This document shows positions 27,369 to 37,088 of a DNA stretch of 64,000 bases, piece by piece. A model generated the notes under the pieces. It was not told the origin of the DNA. It worked only from the letters and a program-made list of their open reading frames with translations, and did no database searches. The DNA lies in assembly GCF_000613845.1 (NCBI RefSeq), contig NZ_BAJT01000005.1, positions 1 to 64,000 on the forward strand, read 5' to 3'. This DNA is from Asaia astilbis JCM 15831 (lineage in GTDB: Bacteria; Pseudomonadota; Alphaproteobacteria; Acetobacterales; Acetobacteraceae). A program made the translations under genes and the position numbers. The stretch's first letter is position 1, and every line of letters starts with the position of its first letter.

Positions 27369-28516
27369 TCAGCGCAGGATGATTTCGACGCGACGGTTCT
27401 GCGGCTCACGGGTGTTCGGACCCGTCGGGACCAGCGGGTGCTGCTCGCCATAGCCGTGGATGTCGATCGCAGCGGCAGGAACGCCGTCACGGATCAGCTC
27501 AGCCTTGACCGACTGTGCACGACGGACCGAGAGGCCCTGGTTGTACTTCTGGCCGCGAGCACCGGGGTGTGCAGCAGAGTTGTCTGTGTAGCCGTTGACT
27601 TCGATGCGCGTCGTCTGGACGTGCGTGGAAGCCTGAGCTGCCTGAGCAACGATCTCACGAGCGCGACCCGTCAGGTTCGACTTGTCCCAATCGAAGAACA
27701 CCAGGTAGGTGCGAGCAGGCTGAACTGCAGGCGGCACAACGACCGGAGCCGGCGGCGGCGGCGGGGGAGCTGTGTCGAACGCATAACGCAGGCCCAGGAT
27801 GAACTGGTGGTTGAAGCGGTCGTTGCCGAAGTTCACGTTACCCTTGTGAGGGCCTGTTCCGCCATTGTTGTAGGCGGTCGAGCGGTATGCACCATCCGTG
27901 AAGGTCTGGCCGATCATACGGTATTCGGTCGTGAGCGCGAGACCCGGGACGCCCGGAATGTCGTAAGCTGCACCGACGATGCCTGATAGGCGAAGCCACC
28001 CTGCGTGCCACCGACGCGGCTCGTTGCACCATTGGTGTACGAGGTCGTGATCGGGTTGTAATGCTGCCACAGGTAACCTGCACCGACACCGACGAACGGC
28101 GTGACGGGCACGTTTATGCCGAACTGAGCCAGATCAATGTCATACAGGACGTTGATGAAGCCGCCGTAGGACTGGTCGGAACCGCTCGTCGAACCAGCGA
28201 CTGCGGTGCCACCGCGGTGGTTGATCTGGGAGTAGTTGTAGACGCCTTCGACTTCAGCGCGCAGGCCGTTGCCAAAGCCCCAGCCGAACGAACCGAAGCC
28301 CGTGAAGCCGTCCTTGTGACGGAACTTGGAGCTGGTGCTGCCGTTGCCGGTCGTGCCGTCGGCCTGCGTCGTCGGAGCGAAGTGGGCGTGCTGGGTCTGA
28401 ACCAGATTATAGCCACCGCCGATGTTGACATACGGGCCGGTGATGGTGCTCGCCATGGCGATCGTCGGGGCGGCTGCCATCGACGTCATGGCCAGAAGTG
28501 TCGTGCGGAGACGCAT
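27369..28516 (-). CDS. ompA: OmpA-family outer-membrane protein (one frame break)
   Basis: About 382 residues after repair. A signal peptide (MRLRTTLLAMTSMAAAPTIAMA) leads to an N-terminal eight-stranded beta-barrel with Gly/aromatic alternation (GPYVNIGGGYNLV, FGSFGWGFGNGLRAEVEG). A Pro-rich hinge follows, then a C-terminal OmpA peptidoglycan-binding domain with YLVFFDWDKSNL, IEVNGYTDNSAAHPG and LSVRRAQSVKAELI. It links the outer membrane to the cell wall. The start at 28516 has GAGGA eight bases upstream. The barrel and C-terminal parts lie in different frames. Restoring one base in the GG/CC at about 27982 rejoins them (FAYQ to GIVGAAYDIPG), so the break is probably a sequence error. Confidence 0.9.
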
Positions 28517-28827
28517 TAGTTTCGTCCTCATAAATTCATCCATTCGAGCCTGCTGTCTTCCCTCCAGAGAGGCGAAGGAACAACAACCTCAGCGCGATGC
28601 ATAAGTGCGTATAGAGCCGTCGGTTCCGGTTCAGGAAGTCAGTTCCAACGGTATTTGACGATTAGGCGAAATAGCCGTGTCAAAACTGCAACACTTCATT
28701 CCGTCAAATTAACGATCTCTTAAGCAACTCCTTATTGTAGTGATAAATTTGTTGGGTGCGTCATCAACGGATCGTGAGGTGAGCCGAGGGGTTTCGGCCC
28801 AAAAGGGGAACTGATGCCGCTCCGGAC

Positions 28828-30560
28828 TTACAGAGCGCAGCCTTCTTGCATCAGAACGTCACGTACCGTGTCCATTTCAACATCGCGGCTCGTAAACGCC
28901 TGGCCAATCCCGCGAAGCAGAACGAAAGAAAGTTTTCCATCCTGAACTTTTTTGTCTCGTGCCATCGAGGTGATGAGTTCATCGGCGCTCAGGGTTTCGT
29001 CGAACCAGTCGAGGCCTGCCGGCATGCCCAGCTTTCTGAGGTGGCTGTCGATGCGCACCAGATCCTCCTCCGGGCAGTGCCCCAATGCAACCGAAAGGGC
29101 TGCCGCAAGGTGAAGCCCCACCGAGACGGCTTCACCATGAAGAAGGCGGCCGTCGTACTTGAAATGGGCTTCGAGCGCGTGTCCGAAGGAATGTCCGAGA
29201 TTGAGGAGGGCCCGCCCGTCCTGAGCTGCGGTTTCCTTCTCGTCGTCCATCACGACCCGTGCCTTGAAAGCGCAGGCGCGTTTGACCGCCTCAGCCAGCG
29301 CAGCAGGCTCGCCGTTGAGGATTTCCGCACCATGGCGCTCACACCATGCAAAGAGTTCCGGGTCGGCAATCAGGCCGGCTTTAACAATTTCCGCATAGCC
29401 CGCAACGCGTTCGCGACGGGCAAGCGTTGCCAGAGCAGAACTGTCGGCCAGCACGATCTGTGGTTGATAAAAGGCCCCGACCAGGTTTTTCCCTGCGCGC
29501 GCATTAAGCCCTGTTTTGCCGCCAACTGAACTATCGACCTGTGAAAGAAGGGTCGTCGGTATCTGCACGAAAGGAACGCCGCGCAGAAGACTGGACGCCA
29601 CAAAGCCGGAAAGATCGCCGACCACGCCACCACCGAGGCCGATCACTGTCGTGCGCCGCTCCACGCCATGGTCGAGAATCTCGTTGATGAGCCCGGCGTA
29701 ACGGGTGAGAGATTTCGACTCTTCTCCAACGGGAACCACGAAAGCCTTGGCTTGGATCCCCGTCTCCTCAAGACCTGCCATGAGGCGGGGAAGGTGTAGC
29801 CTCGCGACGGTTTCGTCCGTAATCACAACGGCGCGCTTCTGGGGCAGGATAGGGGCCAGCCAGGCGCCTGCACGGCTGATGAGGTCAGTGCCGATCAGCA
29901 CCTCGTATTGATGGGACTCCAGCCTGACGGGCACTCTGAGCGGCTGAGTGTGAGCATCGAGTGCTTCCACGATCCGATGCGTGCCATGATCGATAGTGTC
30001 ATCTCCGCAATCCACGATGATATCGGCCTCTGCATAAATGGGGTGACGCTGCGCCTGAAGCGCCGCCAGGTTGATTCGATATTGCCCTTATCGAGCAACG
30101 GCCGGCCGGTCCGACCCGACACACGGCGTACCAGAATCGGCAACGGGCATCGGAGCCAGACCGAGCGGGCGTGCGCTTTAACAAGCCTGCGCGTGTGAGG
30201 GTCGATGAAGGCGCCGCCGCCAGTTGCGAGAATTTTGGGCGGGCCTTGCAACAGGCGCTGGATGACCCGTCTCTCACCATCGCGAAAAGCCGGTTCGCCG
30301 TGCCGGGCGAAGATCTCGGCGATGGTGCATCCTGCGGCGCGTTCGATCTCCTGATCTGCGTCTACGAACTCCAGGCCGAGCCGACTGGCCAAGCGTCGTC
30401 CTATCGTCGTCTTCCCGGCACCCATTAATCCGACGAGGACAATCATCTTAGCCTGATCGGTCGTTTTCTGCGGGGCGGGCGAGGAGGAGACCGATCCCGT
30501 GACAGGATCAGGCAGGTCAGACATCGTGAGGTTTCGATCAAAAAGAGGAGGGCGTGACAT
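28828..30560 (-). CDS. aroKB: Bifunctional shikimate kinase / 3-dehydroquinate synthase (fused, one frame break)
   Basis: The AroK part opens after a variable N terminus with MIVLVGLMGAGKTTIGRRLA (Walker A), then FVDADQEIE, ERRVIQRLL and ATGGGAF. AroB follows, with the NAD-binding VIGLGGGVVGDLSGFVAS, VDSSVGGKTG and LNLGHSFGHALE (zinc His). The AroK C-terminal residues DCGDDTIDHGTHRIVEALD run on in frame into the AroB sequence LRVPVRLESHQYEVLIG without a stop, so this is one polypeptide of about 577 residues. One frame break at about 30069 (GG on plus, expected GGG) splits AroK and looks like a base loss. The fused enzyme covers steps 2 and 5 of the shikimate pathway. The ATG at 30524 is an alternative start. 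Confidence 0.87.
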
Positions 30561-30665
30561 TTTCGCTAGGCTAACATAGAGAAAAGCGGCTCGCCACCGA
30601 CTGGCCCGTTATCGGTTCTGCGTCGGGTCGAAATCTTGTAGCCGCGCCCTTTGTCAGGAGCCCCC

Positions 30666-30896
30666 ATGTCGTCACTGAGCTTTCCACGGATTGCCCTGGC
30701 CGTTCTCCTTCTCATCGTGCTGGGTCTTGGTGGTGCCTTTCTGAAGCTGGGGATGAACCCGCCCTTGCCGGTGCAGGTCATCGTTCACAAGGATCTGCCC
30801 GGCACGCAGTTTGCGGCCACTCAGCAGGCGCCTCAGGCAGCGGTTGCCCTGCCTGCCATGCCTGAACCGGTCGCAGCACCGACACTTCAGCACTGA
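30666..30896 (+). CDS. Small single-span membrane protein
   Basis: Seventy-six residues with AGGAG five bases before the ATG. An N-terminal hydrophobic helix (IALAVLLLIVLGLGGAFL) acts as a signal anchor, followed by a Pro/Ala-rich periplasmic tail ending VAAPTLQH. No family recognised. It ends one base before the ATG of the XerD-like gene, so the two are co-transcribed and probably coupled. It diverges from aroKB. The position suggests a conserved companion of the recombinase, but no function follows from the sequence. Confidence 0.7.
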   Translation: MSSLSFPRIALAVLLLIVLGLGGAFLKLGMNPPLPVQVIVHKDLPGTQFAATQQAPQAAVALPAMPEPVAAPTLQH

Positions 30897-30897
30897 C

Positions 30898-31824
30898 ATG
30901 AGACGAGAGAGTGCCCTGCCGCCTGCGGCAGAGGCTTTTCTCGAAATGCTCGCGGCTGAACGTAACGCTGCTTCCCGTACCCGTCAGGCCTACGCAGCTG
31001 ACCTGACAGATTTTATCCTCTTTCTCCGCCTTCGATCACCGGAGCCGATGGCTCTTCTTCACGTCAGGCGTGAGGACGTTGCCGCCTACGGCGCGATGCA
31101 AAACGACGCGGGACTCTCGTCCCGGACGACGGCGCGTCGGCTTTCCTGCCTCAGACAATTTTATCGCTTTGCCCAGAGAGAGGGCTGGTGTCTGAGCGAT
31201 CCGACAGAGAGCGTGACCATGCCACGGCACAGTGCTGCCCTGCCGAGATTGCTCTCTGAAGAGCAGGTGACGGCTCTGATTGATCGAGGGTGCACCGGTC
31301 ACGACAATGAGCGTCGGGATCTGGTCAGTCGTGCCGCTCTGGAGTGGCTTTATACGACGGGATTGCGAATCTCGGAGCTGCTGGCGTTGCCTGCACGCGT
31401 CGTGCAGCGCGAAGCGCCGATGGTTCTGGTGCGGGGAAAAGGGGGGCGTGAGCGCCTGATTCCTGTCTCTTACGGCGCGCGAAGTGCTGCTTTGGCTTTG
31501 CTGCATCATGATCGCGATCTGGATAGTCCCTATCTTTTTCCCGGACGGAATCCTGCCAGGCCGCTCACCCGGCAGGGTTTCGACAAGATCCTGTTTCATG
31601 TGGCCCTCAAGGCAGGGATCGATCCGGCTCTGGTGTCACCGCATGTGCTGCGTCACTCTTTCGCGACCCATCTTCTGGAGCGTGGTGCCGATCTTCGTGC
31701 GCTCCAGATGCTGCTTGGTCATGCCGACATCGCGACGACCCAGATCTATACGCATGTCATGCAGGAGCGGCTCAAACAGGTGCTGACCCAGCATCACCCG
31801 CTTTCTGACGATGCATCCTCGTGA
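30898..31824 (+). CDS. xerD: Tyrosine recombinase, XerD-like
   Basis: A 308-residue site-specific recombinase with a SAM-like N-terminal DNA-binding domain (LEMLAAERNAASRTRQAYAA) and a catalytic C-terminal domain. The active-site set is complete: Arg in TTGLRISELLAL, Lys in VRGKGGRERLIP, HxxR in SPHVLRHSFATHLL, His in LLGHADIATTQIYTHV, and the Tyr nucleophile in that block. The size and the HVLRH sequence fit XerD better than XerC. XerC/XerD resolve chromosome dimers at dif. No integrase-associated elements are nearby, so this is the housekeeping recombinase. Whether it is XerC or XerD needs a tree. Confidence 0.9.
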   Translation: MRRESALPPAAEAFLEMLAAERNAASRTRQAYAADLTDFILFLRLRSPEPMALLHVRREDVAAYGAMQNDAGLSSRTTARRLSCLRQFYRFAQREGWCLSDPTESVTMPRHSAALPRLLSEEQVTALIDRGCTGHDNERRDLVSRAALEWLYTTGLRISELLALPARVVQREAPMVLVRGKGGRERLIPVSYGARSAALALLHHDRDLDSPYLFPGRNPARPLTRQGFDKILFHVALKAGIDPALVSPHVLRHSFATHLLERGADLRALQMLLGHADIATTQIYTHVMQERLKQVLTQHHPLSDDASS

Positions 31825-31869
31825 AGCAACGGATTGTTGTCGGGCGCCAAGCCGTGCTATCGGCGGGAC

Positions 31870-32826
31870 ATGCGTCAGTATCTCGATTTCGAAAAGCCGG
31901 TAGCCGAGCTTGAAAACAAGATTGCCGAACTCCGCCAGATGGCGAAGGACGGCGAAGGCATCAACATTGCCGACGAAATCGGCAAGCTCTCCGACAAGGC
32001 GGAGAAGCAGCTTCGGGCCGCTTATACAAAGCTGACACCCTGGCAGAAAGTCATGGTTGCCCGCCATGCGCAGCGTCCTCGCGCCCTCGATTACTTCAAG
32101 GGCCTGCTCGAGGAATACACGCCACTTGCGGGTGACCGTCTGGGCCATGACGATCAGGCTATTGTCGGAGGCCTCGCACGCTTTCGTGGTCAGGCCGTCA
32201 TGGTGATTGGCACCGAGCGTGGCTTCGACATGGAGTCGCGTCTCCGTCACAATTTCGGCATGCCCAAGCCGGAAGGCTATCGCAAGGCGCAGCGTCTCGT
32301 TGAAATGGCTGGACGTTTCGGTCTGCCGATTCTGACCTTCATCGACACGTCGGGGGCATGGCCCGGTATCGATGCCGAGGAACGCGGTCAGGCTCAGGCC
32401 ATTGCGCGTTCTACAGATTGCTGCCTTCGCGCGCCGGTGCCACTGATTGCGATCATCATCGGTGAAGGTGGTTCAGGCGGCGCTGTGGCGCTGGGTGCAG
32501 GCGACCGCGTGCTGATGCTCGAGCATTCGATCTATTCGGTTATCGCGCCCGAGGGTGCCGCATCGATTCTGTGGCGCGATCCCAAGCAGGCATCGACAGC
32601 CGCAGAAGCGCTCAAGCTGACCGCGCAGGATCTTTTGAAGCTTCGTCTGATCGACAAGATCATCCCGGAGCCGATCGGTGGCGCGCAGCGCTTCCCTGAA
32701 GAGGCCATTGCTTCAGTCGGTGATGCGATCAGCTCCGTGCTGGGTGAGCTTGTGCCTTTCGAGGGCGAAAACCTCGTTGCCAAGCGTCGGGAAAAGTTCC
32801 TCGCGATGGGTCGCGACACGCTCTAG
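31870..32826 (+). CDS. accA: Acetyl-CoA carboxylase carboxyltransferase subunit alpha
   Basis: A 318-residue subunit that, with AccD, transfers the carboxyl group from biotin to acetyl-CoA to make malonyl-CoA for fatty-acid synthesis. Seen are the N-terminal YLDFEKPVAELENKIAEL, HNFGMPKPEGYRKAQRLVEM, FIDTSGAWPGIDAEERGQAQ and IIGEGGSGGAVALGAGDRV, which form the crotonase-like active site. Length is normal. It starts about 45 bases after xerD and ends just before a strong terminator. Confidence 0.96.
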   Translation: MRQYLDFEKPVAELENKIAELRQMAKDGEGINIADEIGKLSDKAEKQLRAAYTKLTPWQKVMVARHAQRPRALDYFKGLLEEYTPLAGDRLGHDDQAIVGGLARFRGQAVMVIGTERGFDMESRLRHNFGMPKPEGYRKAQRLVEMAGRFGLPILTFIDTSGAWPGIDAEERGQAQAIARSTDCCLRAPVPLIAIIIGEGGSGGAVALGAGDRVLMLEHSIYSVIAPEGAASILWRDPKQASTAAEALKLTAQDLLKLRLIDKIIPEPIGGAQRFPEEAIASVGDAISSVLGELVPFEGENLVAKRREKFLAMGRDTL

Positions 32827-32868
32827 GCGCAACATATCCGCTCAGGCGGAAATGTTAGCGCGATTTTC

Positions 32869-32904
32869 AAAGCGCCCGGTCCTGTGCCGGGCGCTTTGTT
32901 GTTT
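32869..32904 (+). terminator. Terminator after accA (convergent with the CinA-like gene)
   Basis: AAAGCGCCCGG at 32869-32879 pairs with CCGGGCGCTTT at 32887-32897 around a seven-base loop, followed by GTTGTTTT. The eleven-base perfect stem is flanked by T-rich sequence on both strands, so it can serve accA and the convergent CinA-like gene. Confidence 0.88.
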
Positions 32905-33657
32905 TCAGGCTGCAGGTTCTCCCGGTAGCGGGGTCTCGCCAAGTACTTCGATCAGGAGGCGGATGCGTTCGCCTGCAGCCTCGACCTGCTGCGCATCATA
33001 TCCTTTTGCCACAAGCGAGACGCCTTTGCGTCCATCAGCTCTTTCGAAAGGATAAGACCCCAGATCGAGTTCAGAAAAATCGTTCTGAATCGCTTCAAGG
33101 CCTTCCGCTAATGTTCCTTCGCGCAAATCAGCGTGCCATGCGACAGAGCTAAGCGGAGTGCCCCCTTTGAGAGTGGGGAGCAGCGCGGTGAACATCGACT
33201 GCATAATGGAAGGTACGCCTGCCATGACGTGGACATTGGCGATGCTGAACCCGGGCGCGATCGACACGGTGTTTCGGATCGGTTCCGCCCCACGCGGCAA
33301 CCAGGCCATGCGCTGTCGCGCCTTGTTGAACTTTTCTTTGCCCAGATGATCTTCGAGTGCCTTGTAGCTCTCCGCATGACACTCCAGAGGTACCCCAATC
33401 GCCTCAGCAACGCAGCCAGCCGTGATGTCGTCATGTGTCGGGCCGATCCCGCCTGTCGTCAGGACGTGATCGAACTGCGTTCGACAGGTGGCGACAGTCT
33501 CGACGATTCGTTTTGCCTTGTCGGGAATGACGCGCACTTCCTCAAGCGCGATGCCGGCCTGGGCGAGACCCGTTGCGATGAAGCGGATATTGGCGTCCTG
33601 GGTGCGCCCCGAGAGAATCTCGTTGCCGATGATGAGGAGACAGGCTGTTGGTGGCAT
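32905..33657 (-). CDS. CinA-like molybdopterin-binding-domain protein
   Basis: A 250-residue protein of the COG1058 group, with the N-terminal MoaB/MogA-like domain of CinA but no C-terminal nicotinamide-nucleotide amidase domain. Motifs are CLLIIGNEILSGRTQDANI, HVLTTGGIGPTHDDIT and WLPRGAEPIRNTVSIAPGF. In full-length CinA this domain has ADP-ribose pyrophosphatase activity. Stand-alone versions are common in alphaproteobacteria and are often annotated as competence/damage-inducible protein A. The ATG at 33657 has GGGAG six bases upstream. It is convergent with accA and divergent from the SMP-30 gene. Confidence 0.9.
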   Translation of the reverse strand: MPPTACLLIIGNEILSGRTQDANIRFIATGLAQAGIALEEVRVIPDKAKRIVETVATCRTQFDHVLTTGGIGPTHDDITAGCVAEAIGVPLECHAESYKALEDHLGKEKFNKARQRMAWLPRGAEPIRNTVSIAPGFSIANVHVMAGVPSIMQSMFTALLPTLKGGTPLSSVAWHADLREGTLAEGLEAIQNDFSELDLGSYPFERADGRKGVSLVAKGYDAQQVEAAGERIRLLIEVLGETPLPGEPAA

Positions 33658-33754
33658 GGGAAACTCCCTTGAGGGTGAGAGCAGAGGGACAACCTTATTG
33701 CGTCGCACTGCGTTAGGCCCGGGTGATTTTAAGACTTTGCGCAGGAGAAAACGA

Positions 33755-34662
33755 ATGACTGAACCGATGAGCGAGCCGGGCGCGACCTGTGTGTATGATC
33801 TTCGCGCTGGTCTCGGTGAAGGTCCTGTCTGGATCTCGAGCGAAAATGCCGTCTACTTCGTGAATATCAACGATCATCAGATCCACCGGTTCAGCCCGGG
33901 ACTTGGCGAGACGGCGCACTGGATCGCACCCAACAAGGTCGCCTTTCTCATGCCTGCCGATGATGGTTCGTTTCTGGCAGGTCTGCCCGATGGCTCTATC
34001 GTTTCGCTCCGCTCGATGGCAGCTTCACGAAAGTTCTGGACGTCGAAAACGACCTTCCCGGCAACCGTCTGAATGACGGCTGCGTCGATCTTTATGGTCG
34101 GGGTTGGTTCGGCACGATGGACGATTCAGAGTCATCGCCTTCCGGATCGCTTTACAGCATTCAGCATGGCCCAGAGGGTTTCATCCTGCGGCGCCACGAC
34201 ACAGGCTACACGGTTTCCAACGGTCCGACCGTTTCGCCCGACGGAAAGCATCTCTATGCGTGCGACACCCCAAATGGTCTGATCTATCGTTTCGACATCA
34301 GCCCAGATGGCTCGCTTGAAAACAAGAGCGTTTTCGTGCGGTTGCCGGAAGAGAAGGGTTATCCAGACGGGGTTGTGGCCGATAGCGAGGGGAATGTCTG
34401 GTGCTCGACCTGGAATGGCAGTCATGTCCGTTGCTTCACGCCCGAGGGCGTCGAGCGTGCGGCTTTCAGAATTCCTGCGCCGAATGTGACCAAAGTCTGT
34501 TTCGGCGGTGACGACCTCAGGACGGCCTATGTGACGAGCGCTCGTAAGGGCCTGTCAGAGGAGCAGCTTGCCCGTGATCCGCAATCGGGCGGTCTTTTCA
34601 CGTTTCAGGCAGACAAGGCTGGGCAACCCCAGCATCGCCTGAAGCTCTCAGGCCAGAAGTAG
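33755..34662 (+). CDS. SMP-30/gluconolactonase-family sugar lactonase (one frame break)
   Basis: A six-bladed propeller of about 302 residues after repair. It opens CVYDLRAGLGEGPVWISSEN, where the conserved Glu is a metal ligand. The second metal-site block is ENDLPGNRLNDGCVDLYGR, then DSESSPSGSLYSI, and TVSNGPTVSPDGKHLYACDT with the third ligands. KGYPDGVVADSEGNVWCS completes the set. The frame breaks near 33994 (GGCTC where GGCCTC is expected), which is a one-base loss. SMP-30 enzymes open sugar lactones such as gluconolactone. In a sugar-oxidising bacterium this would hydrolyse lactones from dehydrogenases, but no export signal is present, so it acts in the cytoplasm. Substrate inferred. 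Confidence 0.88.
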
Positions 34663-35604
34663 CTCTTTGAGGAGGGGAATCAGAGGGCGGTCCGGCGCGG
34701 GCATTGGGTAGGCATCGAGCTCTTCCGGGGTGACCCAGAGGAGTTCCTGTCCTTCCCGGGGCTTCGGCTCGTGGCGCCAGCGACGGCAGAGATAAAGCGG
34801 CATCAGCAGATGCCTGGCCCCGATATTTTCGGAAACGAAGGTAAAGGGGGCGATGCATCCACCTGATATATCGATTCCAAGCTCCTCATCGAGTTCACGG
34901 ATGAGTGCCTGCTCAGGGGATTCATGCGGCTCGACCTTGCCTCCGGGAAACTCCCAGAGACCCGCAAGGGGTTTGCCGGGCGGTCGGCGCGCGAGCAGAA
35001 TGCGTCCTTCGCGATCCACCAGCACGCCAGCGACGACGAGGAGGATGCGTGACGCCGCGGTTTGCGTTGTCTCAGGACGGCTGGTGCGGGTCTTGCTGAA
35101 TGTCAGAACCGGATGAGGGTCCGGCCCGCGCGACAAAAAAGGAACGCGCGAGGCGCCTGAGCGCTCGAAGCCAAGTCTATCGAGCAAGGCAATCGAGGCC
35201 AGATTATCTTCGGCAACGTCCGCGACGATCCGGGTGATCGGGAGTGTCGAGAAAGCCCACTCGACCACAGGTTTCACGCAGGCGGTTGCGATACCTTTCT
35301 GCCAGTAAGGCCGCCCGATCCAGTAGCCGATCTTGGCGGCCTGGTCAGGATGGCCGAGAGACAGGCCGATACACCCAATAAGCGTCTCACCGTCACAGAT
35401 GGCAAAGTGCCAGGCCTTGCCCAGAGTCTGGCGCTCGATGGTACTGGCAATCCACTGATCCGCCAGTTCCCTCGGGTAAGGGAAGGGCAGGTGGCTCAGC
35501 ATCCGCACCACACTCCAGTCATTGACCAGACGATGTACGTCGGCACCGTCTGTCGGCCTGAGTGCGCGCAGCGTGTAGGGCGCAACGTCGAGCGAGAGAC
35601 TCAT
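34648..35604 (-). CDS. Fused GNAT acetyltransferase and MutT-type Nudix hydrolase
   Basis: A 318-residue two-domain protein. Residues 1-165 are a RimJ/RimL-like GNAT domain (YTLRALRPTDGADVHRLVND, IGYWIGRPYWQKGIATACV with the acetyl-CoA loop, and ASIALLDRLGFERSGASRV). Residues 185-318 are a MutT-like Nudix domain with LWEFPGGKVEPHESPEQAL and RELDEELGI, a complete Nudix box. The second half probably removes oxidised nucleotides such as 8-oxo-dGTP; the first may acetylate a protein N terminus or small molecule. Similar fusions are known in Acetobacteraceae. The start overlaps the Rieske gene's stop by four bases, and its tail overlaps the convergent SMP-30 gene by 15. Confidence 0.9.
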   Translation of the reverse strand: MSLSLDVAPYTLRALRPTDGADVHRLVNDWSVVRMLSHLPFPYPRELADQWIASTIERQTLGKAWHFAICDGETLIGCIGLSLGHPDQAAKIGYWIGRPYWQKGIATACVKPVVEWAFSTLPITRIVADVAEDNLASIALLDRLGFERSGASRVPFLSRGPDPHPVLTFSKTRTSRPETTQTAASRILLVVAGVLVDREGRILLARRPPGKPLAGLWEFPGGKVEPHESPEQALIRELDEELGIDISGGCIAPFTFVSENIGARHLLMPLYLCRRWRHEPKPREGQELLWVTPEELDAYPMPAPDRPLIPLLKELLLA

Positions 35605-36721
35605 TCCGCAGGCGCGGTGGGCTGGATGCCTGAACGACGCAGAAGATCACGCAAGGCATTGATCACCGGGAAAATTTCCTGATTGCGATCTCCACCCAGC
35701 TCCTGCCAGGCGCGCTGCTCCAGCTCCACGATCTCGCGATCTTCGGCGAAGATGCGGTTGGTGAACGCGACGAGCAATGGCCAGGCCAGCTCAAGGGCGC
35801 CTTTCAGCTTAGGACGTCGGATCGAGAGCAGACCAAAGACACGGCAGGTGAGTTGATCCTCGTCCTGCGGCACATAGGTGATCCAGAGATCCATGACCGG
35901 AGGGGCTTCACCCGCGCGAATATGAAGCGTCTGGTGAGGGTAAAGGGTGCGAATGGTCATGACATCGCGATGAGCAAATTTCGCGCCGTCCTTGCGGCGT
36001 TCGCCGAAAATGAGCGCCTCTCCCAAAGGCTGTTTGCCGCCGACGCGGGCGAAGCTGTAGCGGGCCTCGACCATGTTAGGTTCGTTTTCGCCCCCGAGAT
36101 AGCGCGGCTTCATCTTGCCCATCTCTTTGGAGTGCATGACTGATGGTTCATATCCATCAGGTTCTCATGCATGAAGCTGTAATGGCACTTCACCTGCGCG
36201 CCAAACCGACGGGTCTTGTAGGCGGGGTCGGCCGCCGAACCCAGTCTGGGAAACGGCGTGGTTTCTGCTTTTTCCGGGTCTCCGGGAAACACGAAAATCA
36301 GCCCCTGAACTTCACGACAGGGATAGGTTCTCACGCCGTTGGGTAGCTTACCCTTGCCAAGATATGGCACGTCGATGCAGCGCCCCGAGCGCCCATACGC
36401 CCAGCCATGGTAACAGCACTGGACAGCCTCTCCTTCGACACGACCTTTGCTTAGAGGCACCTGCCTGTGAGCGCAGCGATCTTCCAAGGCAAACACAGTG
36501 CCCTCTTGCGGACGAACAAGGGCAATCGGCTGACCCGCAAAACGGGTGGCAATCGTCTTGCCCTTCTTCAGCTCACGCGACCAGGCAACGGGGTACCAGT
36601 GATTGGGATCGCATTTGATCCGACGCAAATCGGCCGCATCGTCGCCTAATCTCATGGCATCGGAGCTGCGCTGGATCGGTGTCGAAGATGCAGGAGTGTC
36701 GATAAGAAGGCTTTCCGTCAT
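35601..36721 (-). CDS. Rieske non-heme iron oxygenase, alpha subunit (one frame break)
   Basis: About 373 residues after repair. The N-terminal Rieske domain has both cluster halves, CAHRQVPLSKG and CCYHGWAYG (CxH...CxxH). The catalytic domain has HENLMDMNHQFMHSKEMG, with the iron-binding pair of His. The frame breaks near 36139 exactly inside this block; restoring one T (CAG-TTC-ATG) joins the two halves. The architecture resembles VanA and pheophorbide-oxygenase-type monooxygenases. No ferredoxin or reductase partner is adjacent, so electron supply must come from elsewhere. Substrate unknown. AGGA lies upstream of the ATG at 36721. It shares a transcript with the GNAT-Nudix gene. Confidence 0.85.
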
Positions 36722-37088
36722 GGGTATTCCTGTCGTGACCTCTCTTTTGACTCAGGCTTGCCTCAGAACTCGTAAATTCTGGGAAGCTGCGGCCCGGAGG
36801 GTATGCACACTTACGCTCGGCCCAACACTAGCAGGCTTGTCCCGACGGGGAACAGAGCCTTTCTCGGTCGAGAGTGATGTTGGATCAAAATCACCTTTCG
36901 CAATGGAGGTTTGAGTAAGAATATTGCGCGCAAAGGTCTTTTTATGCTGGCTCCATGTCACGAACTGTGTTTTTTTTGCCGCAATCGATCCGTTGTCGAA
37001 AGAAAATATCCTTTTCGATATTGTAACGATTTTGGAGAGCTGCCTAGACTGTCCGTAGTTGAAGACCCACGGAGAGACAGCTCGAACG
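36722..37088. other. Intergenic region between Rieske oxygenase and TonB receptor
   Basis: About 365 bases with promoters for both divergent genes but no ORF. Features seen: an imperfect palindrome CTCAGGCTTGCCTCAG at 36751-36766, a T-run at 36970-36977, and AATATC-N6-GATATT at 37005-37022, about 70 bases before the receptor start. The last has the size of a metal-regulator operator but matches no consensus I can name. No convincing -35/-10 pair is placed. Confidence 0.35.

Noticed and set aside
28655..28683. TTGACA on the minus strand upstream of ompA as its promoter
   Set aside because: No acceptable -10 hexamer lies 16-18 bases downstream.
36751..36766. CTCAGGCTTGCCTCAG as a regulator operator
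   Set aside because: Only the inner AGGC/GCCT pairs; the outer arms do not match, so the symmetry is partial.
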